A stretch of DNA of 6,278 nt from contig SBBH01000074.1 of assembly GCA_005239795.1 (NCBI GenBank), forward strand, positions 1-6,278, given 5' to 3'. The notes beneath the pieces were generated by a model that worked only from the letters and a program-made list of their open reading frames with translations, made no database searches and was not told the origin of the DNA. A program made the position numbers and the translations under genes. This document shows positions 1 through 4,677 of the stretch, piece after piece; position 1 is the first letter of the stretch, and each line of letters opens with the position of its first letter. The DNA is from Planctomycetales bacterium (GTDB lineage Bacteria; Planctomycetota; SBBH01).

Positions 1-98
1 CAAGTACCCGGAGAACTACCGCGGCCTCATCCAGCTGGCTTGCGCCCTGCTGTGGTATCGGCGCGCCTGCAGATCAGGAGTTTTGGGATAGTTTCTTA
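1..98 (+). mobile_element. Probable right end of an insertion sequence
   Basis: The transposase-like tail is followed within a few bases by GGAGTTTTGGGATAGTTTC (77-95). Read inward on the other strand it gives GAAACTATCCCAAAACTCC, which has the look of an IS terminal inverted repeat. The left end and the target duplication lie outside the window, so the exact boundary (about 88-98) is inferred. The element stops where the neighbouring minus-strand PLP-enzyme gene ends (stop at 96-98). It has therefore inserted at or just beyond that gene's 3' end and may have supplied its stop codon. Confidence 0.4.
2..91 (+). CDS. C-terminal fragment of a probable DDE-type insertion-sequence transposase
   Basis: Only the last 29 codons are in the window. 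They are in frame from base 2 to a TAG stop at 89-91, so the gene begins outside. The visible peptide includes YPENYRGLIQLA followed by CALLWYRR. It resembles the C-terminal helix of IS5/IS4-type DDE transposases, where an aromatic, Arg-rich stretch follows the catalytic Glu region. That assignment is from memory of the family's style, and no catalytic residue is visible here. The sequence just after the stop looks like an insertion-sequence end, which supports the call. The peptide is too short to rule out another protein. Confidence 0.5.
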   Translation, partial: KYPENYRGLIQLACALLWYRRACRSGVLG

Positions 99-1310
99 GG
101 AGCGGGCCGCGCGGCTTGCGAAGGTGCGCGAGAAGGCCCCCGCCAAATCGGCGATGAGGTCGTCGGCGTCCTCGATCCCCACCGAGAGCCGGATGAGGTG
201 ATCCACCAATCCCGTCCGCTTTCGCTCTGCGGGCGGGACGGAGACGTGCGTCGCCTGGCAGGGGAGGACGATCAAGGATTCCACGCCGCCCAACGATTCG
301 CCGAGCGTGAAAAGCCGCGTCGAAGAGGCGAATTTTTCAGCGTTCTTGACGGAGCCCCTTTTAAGCTCGAACGCGATCATCCCGCCAAACCCGCACATCT
401 GTTTTCGGGCCAGCGCGTGTTGGGGATGAGAGGGGAGCCCCGGATAGAGGACTTTAGCCACAAGCGGGTGCCGGGCGAGCCACTCTGCGAGCGCCATGGC
501 GTTTTCGCAGTGTTTCCGCATCCTAACGGCCAAGGTTTTCGTGCCGCGTAGGATGAGAAAGCAATCGAAGGGGCTCGGGACCGCGCCGACGGCGTTTTGG
601 TAGAAAGCCAGGCGCTTGTAAAGATCCGCGTCGTTGACGATGAGCGCGCCTCCCATGACGTCGGAGTGCCCGCCGAGGTATTTCGTGGTGCTCTGCGCGA
701 CGATGTCCGCTCCGATCGCCAGGGGGCGTTGGAGGTAGGGGGTCGCGAAGGTGTTGTCGACGGCCAAGAGAACCCTTTTTTTTCGGGTGATCCGGGAGAC
801 AGCCTGGATGTCTGTGATCCGCAACAGAGGGTTCGTGGGGGTTTCGATCCAGACGAGCTTCGTGGCAGGTTTGATCGCTTTTTCGACGTTACGCGGGTCC
901 GTCGTGTCGACGAACGTCGCGGACAACTTGTATTGCCGGAAAACTTTTTCAAGGATCCGATAGGTCCCGCCGTAGACGTCGTTCCCGCAGATGACATGGT
1001 CCCCAGCGGACAGGAGATTCAGGACCGTGTTCATCGCCGCCATGCCGCTGGCAAATGTGAGGCCGAACGCCCCTCCTTCGAGGGCGGCGAGATTGCGATC
1101 GAGCATGAGGCGCGTCGGGTTCTGCGTGCGCGAATACTCGAACCCTTTGTGGACGCCAGGGGCAGTCTGTGCGTAGGTGGAGGTGGCGAAGATCGGCGGG
1201 GCGACGGCGCCGGTCGAGCCGTCCGGGGGTTGGCCCGCATGGATGGCGGTGGTCGAAAACCCGGGCCGAGTCTTGGCGTCTCGGCGGCTGGGCGGCTGGG
1301 CGGCTTTCAT
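96..1310 (-). CDS. Cystathionine gamma-lyase / gamma-synthase family PLP enzyme
   Basis: A 404-residue protein of the Cys/Met-metabolism PLP family, full length for the group (usually 380-400). Visible landmarks are YSRTQNPTR at 59-67 (Tyr and Arg that contact PLP phosphate from the neighbouring subunit), SGMAA at 88-92, the stacking Tyr113 in NDVYGGT, VDNTFATPY at 184-192, and the Schiff-base Lys210 in AQSTTKYLGGHSD. Near the C-terminus are SLGGVESL and RLSVGIEDADDL. Lyases make cysteine, 2-oxobutyrate and ammonia from cystathionine; synthases make cystathionine from an activated homoserine. The fold alone does not separate them. Its start overlaps the stop of the upstream cystathionine beta-synthase gene (ATGA, 1307-1310), which favours the lyase role in reverse transsulfuration and implies translational coupling. 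The upstream GAGG is a weak ribosome-binding site. The tail after the usual ending (about SRTFASRAARS) is slightly extended and runs to the adjacent insertion-sequence end. Confidence 0.93.
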   Translation of the reverse strand: MKAAQPPSRRDAKTRPGFSTTAIHAGQPPDGSTGAVAPPIFATSTYAQTAPGVHKGFEYSRTQNPTRLMLDRNLAALEGGAFGLTFASGMAAMNTVLNLLSAGDHVICGNDVYGGTYRILEKVFRQYKLSATFVDTTDPRNVEKAIKPATKLVWIETPTNPLLRITDIQAVSRITRKKRVLLAVDNTFATPYLQRPLAIGADIVAQSTTKYLGGHSDVMGGALIVNDADLYKRLAFYQNAVGAVPSPFDCFLILRGTKTLAVRMRKHCENAMALAEWLARHPLVAKVLYPGLPSHPQHALARKQMCGFGGMIAFELKRGSVKNAEKFASSTRLFTLGESLGGVESLIVLPCQATHVSVPPAERKRTGLVDHLIRLSVGIEDADDLIADLAGAFSRTFASRAARS

Positions 1311-2695
1311 CGGGCCTCGAGCGCGCTGTGGATGAGGTCGGACTTCGTGACGATCCCGAGCTCCCCGCGGGGGTTCTTGACGAGGACGGCGGGGGAGCCT
1401 TTGCGCAGGCGGTCGTAGATTTCGCTGACTCCCGTGGCTTCCTCGACGGCGGGCAGGGGGGGTTGCATCACCTCGCCTACGATCAAGTCCCCGATCTTAG
1501 GATTGTTGATGAGGATGTCGATCATCTGGTCTTCCATGATGGTCCCGACGACCTGTTCCTCGTCGACCACGGGGAACTGCGAGAAGTCGAGATCCTTGAG
1601 TTTTCCGATGACGGCGAGCACCTTGTCGGTGGAACGGACCGTGACAAGCTTTTTACGGGCGGCCGGCTTCTGCCGCAAGACGTCGGCCGCCGTCAAGGTC
1701 ACCTGCTCCTCGAGGAACTGGTGTTGGCGCATCCACTCGTCGCGGTAGAAGGTGGTGAGGTAGCGGCTGCCGGAATCGGGCAGGATCGTCAGGACCACCT
1801 TGTTTTTTGGGAGGTCCCGCGCCACCTGCAAGGCGGCGTGCAGGGCGGTGCCGGATGATCCTCCAGCGAAGATCCCCTCCTCGCGGCAGAGCCGCCTGGC
1901 CGCCAGGAACGAATCCTTGTCGGAGACCTGGATCACATCGTCGATGTAGGCGAAATCGATCGCTTTCGGGATGATGTCCTCACCGATCCCCTCGACCTTG
2001 TAGGTCTTGAAATAGGGGGTGGCGGGCATCTTGAGGCCGTTCCTGAAATATTCGGTGTAGACGGAGCCCACGGGGTCGACCCCTACAATGCGGATCTTGG
2101 GATTTTTTTCTTTGAGGTATTTTCCGATCCCGGAGATCGTTCCCCCCGTCCCCATCGTGAGTACGGCGACGTCGATCCGACCCCCGGTCTGCTCCCAGAT
2201 CTCTGGACCCGTCGTCTCGTAGTGCGTCTGGGGATTGACGGGATTGTCGTACTGGTTGGGGTAGAAGGAGTTGGGGATTTCCCGGGCGAGCCTCTTGGCC
2301 ACCGAGTAATAGCTTCGCGGGTCATCGGGGGAGACCGCCGTCGGCGTGATGATCACCTCCGAGCCGAAGGCGCGCAGGAGGTTCACCTTTTCCTGGCTCA
2401 TCTTGTCGGGCATCGTGAAGATGCACTTGTACCCCTTCACAGCCGCGGCGATCGCAAGCCCCACGCCGGTGTTGCCGCTCGTGCCTTCGATGATCGTCCC
2501 GCCGGGCGCCAGGAGCCCTTTCTCCTCGGCATCCTCGATCATCCGGATGCCGATCCGGTCCTTGATGGAGCCGCCGGGGTTTAAGAGCTCGAGCTTGGCA
2601 AGGATCGTCGCCTCGATTCCGCGCGCAATTTTTTTGAGGCGCAGGATCGGCGTGCGGCCGACCGCGTCGAGGAGCGTGTCGTGGATTTCGCTCAC
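1307..2695 (-). CDS. cbs: Cystathionine beta-synthase with C-terminal CBS-domain pair
   Basis: A 462-residue cytoplasmic PLP enzyme expected to condense homocysteine and serine into cystathionine. The N-terminal part is a fold-type II catalytic domain: IHDTLLDAVGRTP at 4-16, Lys45 in GGSIKDR (PLP Schiff base), SGNTG at 73-77, TGGTISG (PLP phosphate loop) at 183-189, and GGSSGT at 278-283. The end of the catalytic domain is ILPDSGSRYL. Residues about 338-460 form two CBS motifs, including FPVVDEEQVVGTI and GELGIVTKSDLI. In this family that pair is regulatory or ligand-binding. Plain cysteine synthases lack it, which is why beta-synthase is preferred. The GTG start at 2693-2695 is chosen because family similarity begins there. 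A longer reading from ATG 2794 adds 33 unconserved residues and would run into the divergent gene. No heme-binding N-terminal extension is present. First gene of a two-gene operon. Confidence 0.92.
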   Translation of the reverse strand: MSEIHDTLLDAVGRTPILRLKKIARGIEATILAKLELLNPGGSIKDRIGIRMIEDAEEKGLLAPGGTIIEGTSGNTGVGLAIAAAVKGYKCIFTMPDKMSQEKVNLLRAFGSEVIITPTAVSPDDPRSYYSVAKRLAREIPNSFYPNQYDNPVNPQTHYETTGPEIWEQTGGRIDVAVLTMGTGGTISGIGKYLKEKNPKIRIVGVDPVGSVYTEYFRNGLKMPATPYFKTYKVEGIGEDIIPKAIDFAYIDDVIQVSDKDSFLAARRLCREEGIFAGGSSGTALHAALQVARDLPKNKVVLTILPDSGSRYLTTFYRDEWMRQHQFLEEQVTLTAADVLRQKPAARKKLVTVRSTDKVLAVIGKLKDLDFSQFPVVDEEQVVGTIMEDQMIDILINNPKIGDLIVGEVMQPPLPAVEEATGVSEIYDRLRKGSPAVLVKNPRGELGIVTKSDLIHSALEAR

Positions 2696-2730
2696 GCGGG
2701 GATCATAGCAACCGGCCGCGTCCTTTTCAT
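2696..2730 (-). promoter_or_regulatory. Putative leaderless promoter for the cystathionine beta-synthase operon
   Basis: On the minus strand a near-consensus -10 hexamer TATGAT (bases 2707-2702) lies six bases before the GTG start. ATGAAA (2730-2725), matching four of six -35 positions, sits exactly 17 bases upstream of it. No Shine-Dalgarno sequence precedes the GTG. Taken together this places transcription start at or next to the first codon, so the mRNA would be leaderless. The hexamers are seen; their function is inferred. Confidence 0.4.
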
Positions 2731-2742
2731 CGGCGCAAAGAA

Positions 2743-3528
2743 ATGGTGCGTCTGAAGCGCTCCCTTGCGTATTCTTGCCTGCTTCCGATGGCACGTTTGC
2801 GGCGATCGCGGCTTCTCGGGGCCGTTTTTCTTGCGGCGGCGGCCCTGGCGGCTCCCCGCCTTTTGGCGCAGAGAGTCGCGGCGCTGGGTGCCTCCTCGAC
2901 CTCCCTCCTGCGATTTGATTCGCTCGTGGCCGATTTCGGAACGGTGCTCGAGGGGGACAAGGTCTCCCGCGACTTCACGTTCACGAACCTGGGCCCCCGG
3001 GGCGTGAGGATCGAGCATGTCAAAAGCACCTGCAGCTGCACGGTGACGCGCTGGACCGAGGGGAGGATCGCTCCGGGACAGACCGGGTCGATTTCCGTGA
3101 CATTTGACAGCCGGAACCGCAGCGGCCCGCAGCGTAAGAAGCTCATGGTGTTGACTTCGGAGCCGGGCCCCGTCCAGGTGCCGCTCGCCGTTCTGGCCCG
3201 CGTCGACAACCCGCTCGTGACCCGCCCTGGCTTTCTCTGCCTGACGCGCGGAGGAGAGGCGTCCTGGCTGAGAGCGGAATCGATCATCGCCACCGGGGAG
3301 GGGATCACCACCGTGGCGATGGCCAGGAAGGAAGGGGATTTTTTCGATGCGCACTTCGAGCCCCGCGGCGGCCGTTATGTCCTGTCCGTGCGGGCCGTCC
3401 CCTCGGGAAAGTCGGAAGACACTCTTGAAGGGGCGGTGGTGCTCGCCTACGGCGGCCGCCTGAACGGGGAAAAGAGGATTCCGGTGCGCTTGGTGTGCCT
3501 AGAGAGAGGTCGGCATGGCTCGAAATAG
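2743..3528 (+). CDS. Secreted DUF1573-domain protein
   Basis: A 261-residue protein with an N-terminal export signal and one DUF1573 (ASH/MSP-like beta-sandwich) domain at about 57-155. The hallmark pieces are FDSLVADFGTVLEGDKV, FTFTNLG, the STCSCT turn with Cys97 and Cys99, and IAPGQTGSISVTFDS. The remaining 100 residues look beta-rich and are not recognised. DUF1573 proteins have no settled function; many are exported. Two starts are possible. ATG 2743 gives a long, basic n-region. ATG 2788 (MARLRRSRLLGAVFLAAAALAA) gives a more typical signal peptide with a likely cut after about residue 42 of the longer form. Neither has a good ribosome-binding site. The gene is divergent from the cystathionine beta-synthase gene across 47 bases and overlaps the next gene by 14 bases, so it heads a three-gene operon. 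Confidence 0.85.
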   Translation: MVRLKRSLAYSCLLPMARLRRSRLLGAVFLAAAALAAPRLLAQRVAALGASSTSLLRFDSLVADFGTVLEGDKVSRDFTFTNLGPRGVRIEHVKSTCSCTVTRWTEGRIAPGQTGSISVTFDSRNRSGPQRKKLMVLTSEPGPVQVPLAVLARVDNPLVTRPGFLCLTRGGEASWLRAESIIATGEGITTVAMARKEGDFFDAHFEPRGGRYVLSVRAVPSGKSEDTLEGAVVLAYGGRLNGEKRIPVRLVCLERGRHGSK

Positions 3529-4009
3529 CCTCAAAGGGGTGTTCCGCGAACTTTTCTTTGTGGTCCTGACCGGCTTGGCGCTGGGTGCGGCGGCGGACGC
3601 GGCCGTGCCGGGAGGGGTCCTCCGTGACTGGAAGACGCTCCTCCGAGACGTGGATGTGCTGGTTCCCGTGCAACGCCTTTCCGCGCGGCGCGTGAAGGAT
3701 CTCTTGGCGCACGAGGAGATCGTCGTCGTGGACGGGAGGTCCGTCATGGCGTACCGGTCGAGGCATCCCCAGGGGGCCCTCCAGATCCTATTTGCGGATC
3801 CGGACCCAGGTCTGATGCGGCACGCTTCACGCGTGGCGGGAAAAGCGGTCCTCGTCATCGCCGAAACCCATCAGGCGGTCCAGGCTCGGGACTTGGCCCA
3901 GCGCCTTGTGCGCGAGGCGGGCGCGCGAGAGGCGGCGACGCTCATCGGCGGATGGGAGGGGTGGTGCGAGGAAGGGCTGCCGGTCTCCGAAGGTCAGGAG
4001 GGGTTGTGA
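3515..4009 (+). CDS. Membrane-anchored rhodanese-like protein lacking the catalytic cysteine
   Basis: A 164-residue protein. Residues about 13-30 form a single hydrophobic segment (FFVVLTGLALGAAADAA), so it is probably anchored in the membrane with the domain outside. The rhodanese fold spans about 53-158. It shows VVVDGRSVMAYRSRHPQGAL (Asp73, Arg75), the strand VLVIA at 112-116, a following helix AVQARDLAQRL, and the terminal GGWEGWCEEGLPV. The active-site Cys normally ends the central strand (pattern VVYC). Here the aligned residue is Ala116, so classical sulfurtransferase activity is not expected. The only Cys is Cys151 near the C-terminus. The ATG at 3515 has a GAGG ribosome-binding site five bases upstream, inside the end of the DUF1573 gene. 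Its stop overlaps the next start as GTGA. It could act as a binding or scaffold domain for the MauE-like partner; this is inference. Confidence 0.85.
   Translation: MARNSLKGVFRELFFVVLTGLALGAAADAAVPGGVLRDWKTLLRDVDVLVPVQRLSARRVKDLLAHEEIVVVDGRSVMAYRSRHPQGALQILFADPDPGLMRHASRVAGKAVLVIAETHQAVQARDLAQRLVREAGAREAATLIGGWEGWCEEGLPVSEGQEGL
3996..4001 (+). promoter_or_regulatory. Shine-Dalgarno that sets the MauE-like gene start
   Basis: AGGAGG lies four bases before the GTG at 4006. This supports the GTG as the true start rather than the in-frame ATG at 3952, which has no comparable site and would add 18 arginine- and glycine-rich residues ahead of the first membrane helix. Confidence 0.7.
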
Positions 4010-4431
4010 AAGCCATCCGGTGTGTCGCCGGCCTTCTCCTGGGGGGCATCTTCCTCGCCGCGGCGGCGGCCAAGGCGGTCGATCCCCGGGAGTTCGCTCT
4101 TGGAATCGCCTCGTATCATCTCGTTCCTTCCTGGGCGGCGGTCTGGATCGGCGCCTTTCTGCCGGGCGTCGAGGCGGCGCTTGGCGCCGCCTTACTCTGC
4201 GGCGTTTTCGTGCGGGGGGCCGCCTTGGCGGCTTCCTTGCTTGCCGCCCTGTTTGCCGCGGCTGTCACGTGGGGAGAAAACCAAGGGCTCGATTTCGCCT
4301 GCGGATGTTTTGGGCCATTGTCCCTTCTGACGCAGGCCGGATGGGCGACGATCCTGCTGGATCTCGTTCTTTTGGGGCTCGGCGTCTTTCTCCTTGGGGG
4401 GGCGCCGGGCCCGAGCGCCCAAGCCGAGTGA
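4006..4431 (+). CDS. MauE/DoxX-type redox-associated membrane protein
   Basis: A 141-residue integral membrane protein with four predicted helices at about 5-23, 43-64, 69-89 and 113-131. It carries the family signatures: AAAKAVDPREF after helix 1, GVEAALGAALL in helix 2, and ACGCFGP (Cys99, Cys101) after helix 3. MauE proteins help form disulfides in methylamine dehydrogenase. The wider MauE/DoxX group is associated with membrane thiol redox, and the CxCFG cysteines are the likely working pair. No mau structural genes are present, so a methylamine role is unlikely here. The gene starts with GTG, overlapping the rhodanese stop (GTGA, 4006-4009), and ends the operon. Partnership with the exported rhodanese fold and the cysteine-containing DUF1573 protein is inferred from overlap. 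Confidence 0.85.
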   Translation: MKAIRCVAGLLLGGIFLAAAAAKAVDPREFALGIASYHLVPSWAAVWIGAFLPGVEAALGAALLCGVFVRGAALAASLLAALFAAAVTWGENQGLDFACGCFGPLSLLTQAGWATILLDLVLLGLGVFLLGGAPGPSAQAE

Positions 4432-4442
4432 ACCCCGCACTT

Positions 4443-4524
4443 AGAATTCGCGCAAAAATAACTTTTGTCGTTGACTGTTGTATCTGTTGCCTTCCTAACC
4501 TCCTCTATATTTTGCGCGAATTCT
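4443..4524. repeat. Imperfect palindrome IR1 (15-base arms, 52-base loop)
   Basis: AGAATTCGCGCAAAA at 4443-4457 is the perfect reverse complement of 4510-4524. The loop holds TAACTTTTG near the left arm, TTGACT at 4471-4476, and the run AACCTCCTCT near the right arm. It begins 12 bases after the MauE-like stop. The loop is too long and there is no U-run, so a simple intrinsic terminator is unlikely. Its ends and inner motifs resemble those of IR2 in the opposite orientation. Confidence 0.75.
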
Positions 4525-4596
4525 GTATAAGGCGCCGTGCGGAAAGGAGGTAGACGAAAAGATCTTTCGCACGAGATCTTCGAGATATTCGTTCAT
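4495..4596 (-). CDS. Possible 33-residue small protein within the palindromes
   Basis: ATG at 4596-4594 opens a minus-strand frame ending in TAG at 4497-4495. The peptide begins MNEYLEDLVRKIF and ends in a basic tail, RIRAKYRGG. GAGGAG lies 12 bases upstream of the ATG, rather far for a ribosome-binding site. The frame crosses the IR2 left arm and the IR1 right arm, so its codons are constrained by the repeats. I do not recognise the peptide. It could be a chance frame, and only conservation or expression evidence would make it a gene. Confidence 0.2.
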   Translation of the reverse strand: MNEYLEDLVRKIFSSTSFPHGALYRIRAKYRGG

Positions 4597-4649
4597 GCTC
4601 TGTGATCTCTCCTCATCAAACATAGAAGTTATTTCCGCGCGGCGCCTTA
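4528..4649. repeat. Imperfect palindrome IR2 (18-base arms, 86-base loop)
   Basis: TAAGGCGCCGTGCGGAAA at 4528-4545 pairs with 4632-4649 at 17 of 18 positions, and the single difference is a G-U wobble in RNA. It begins three bases after IR1 ends. Inside is a second possible stem, GTGCGGAAAG (4537-4546) with CTTTCGCAC (4564-4572), which has one bulged base and competes with the outer stem. The left arm runs into AAAGGAGGT (4543-4551), a perfect ribosome-binding consensus with no sensible plus-strand start after it. The right arm overlaps the region where the -35 of the radical SAM promoter would lie. Confidence 0.75.
4629..4649 (-). repeat. 21-base motif, left copy (inverted) before the radical SAM gene
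   Basis: On the minus strand this reads TAAGGCGCCGCGC, then GG, then AAATAA. It matches the right copy at 6091-6111 at 19 of 21 positions, with only the two bases after GCGC differing. It is also the right arm of IR2. The two copies face in opposite directions around the radical SAM gene. Confidence 0.75.
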
Positions 4650-4663
4650 ATGCGACAGAGATG

Positions 4664-4669
4664 TATACT
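4664..4669 (+). promoter_or_regulatory. Putative -10 element of a leaderless promoter for the radical SAM gene
   Basis: TATACT ends eight bases before the ATG at 4678, and no Shine-Dalgarno sequence is present. A transcription start at the first codon is therefore plausible. The position for a -35 (about 4641-4646, GGCGCC) has no consensus match and falls inside the IR2 right arm. The promoter may therefore depend on an activator or be controlled through that repeat. Function is inferred from position only. Confidence 0.35.
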
Positions 4670-4677
4670 GGCGTGCG

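Noticed and set aside
597..1418. A 273-codon open frame on the plus strand
   Set aside because: It lies antisense to the gamma-lyase-type gene, whose motifs and catalytic lysine are clear. The plus-strand peptide is low-complexity in Arg, Asp and Gly.
2696..2794. Longer start (ATG 2794) for the cystathionine beta-synthase
   Set aside because: The 33 extra residues have no family similarity and overlap the divergent gene's start. A good -10 element sits directly before the GTG at 2695.
3952..4005. Longer start (ATG 3952) for the MauE-like gene
   Set aside because: It would overlap the rhodanese domain by 58 bases and add an arginine-rich stretch. The GTG at 4006 has AGGAGG upstream and a GTGA junction.
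4471..4500. Sigma-70 promoter from TTGACT at 4471
   Set aside because: The -35 match is good, but 16-18 bases downstream there is only CCTAAC-like sequence. TATATT at 4506 is 29 bases away, too far.
4443..4524. Intrinsic terminator after the MauE-like gene
   Set aside because: The loop is 52 bases and the right arm is followed by GTATAAGG rather than a T-run.
4443..4649. Integron attC site or CRISPR repeats
   Set aside because: The GTTRRRY/RYYYAAC core sites are not present in the right places. There are only two dissimilar palindromes with no regular spacers, so neither an attC nor a CRISPR array fits.
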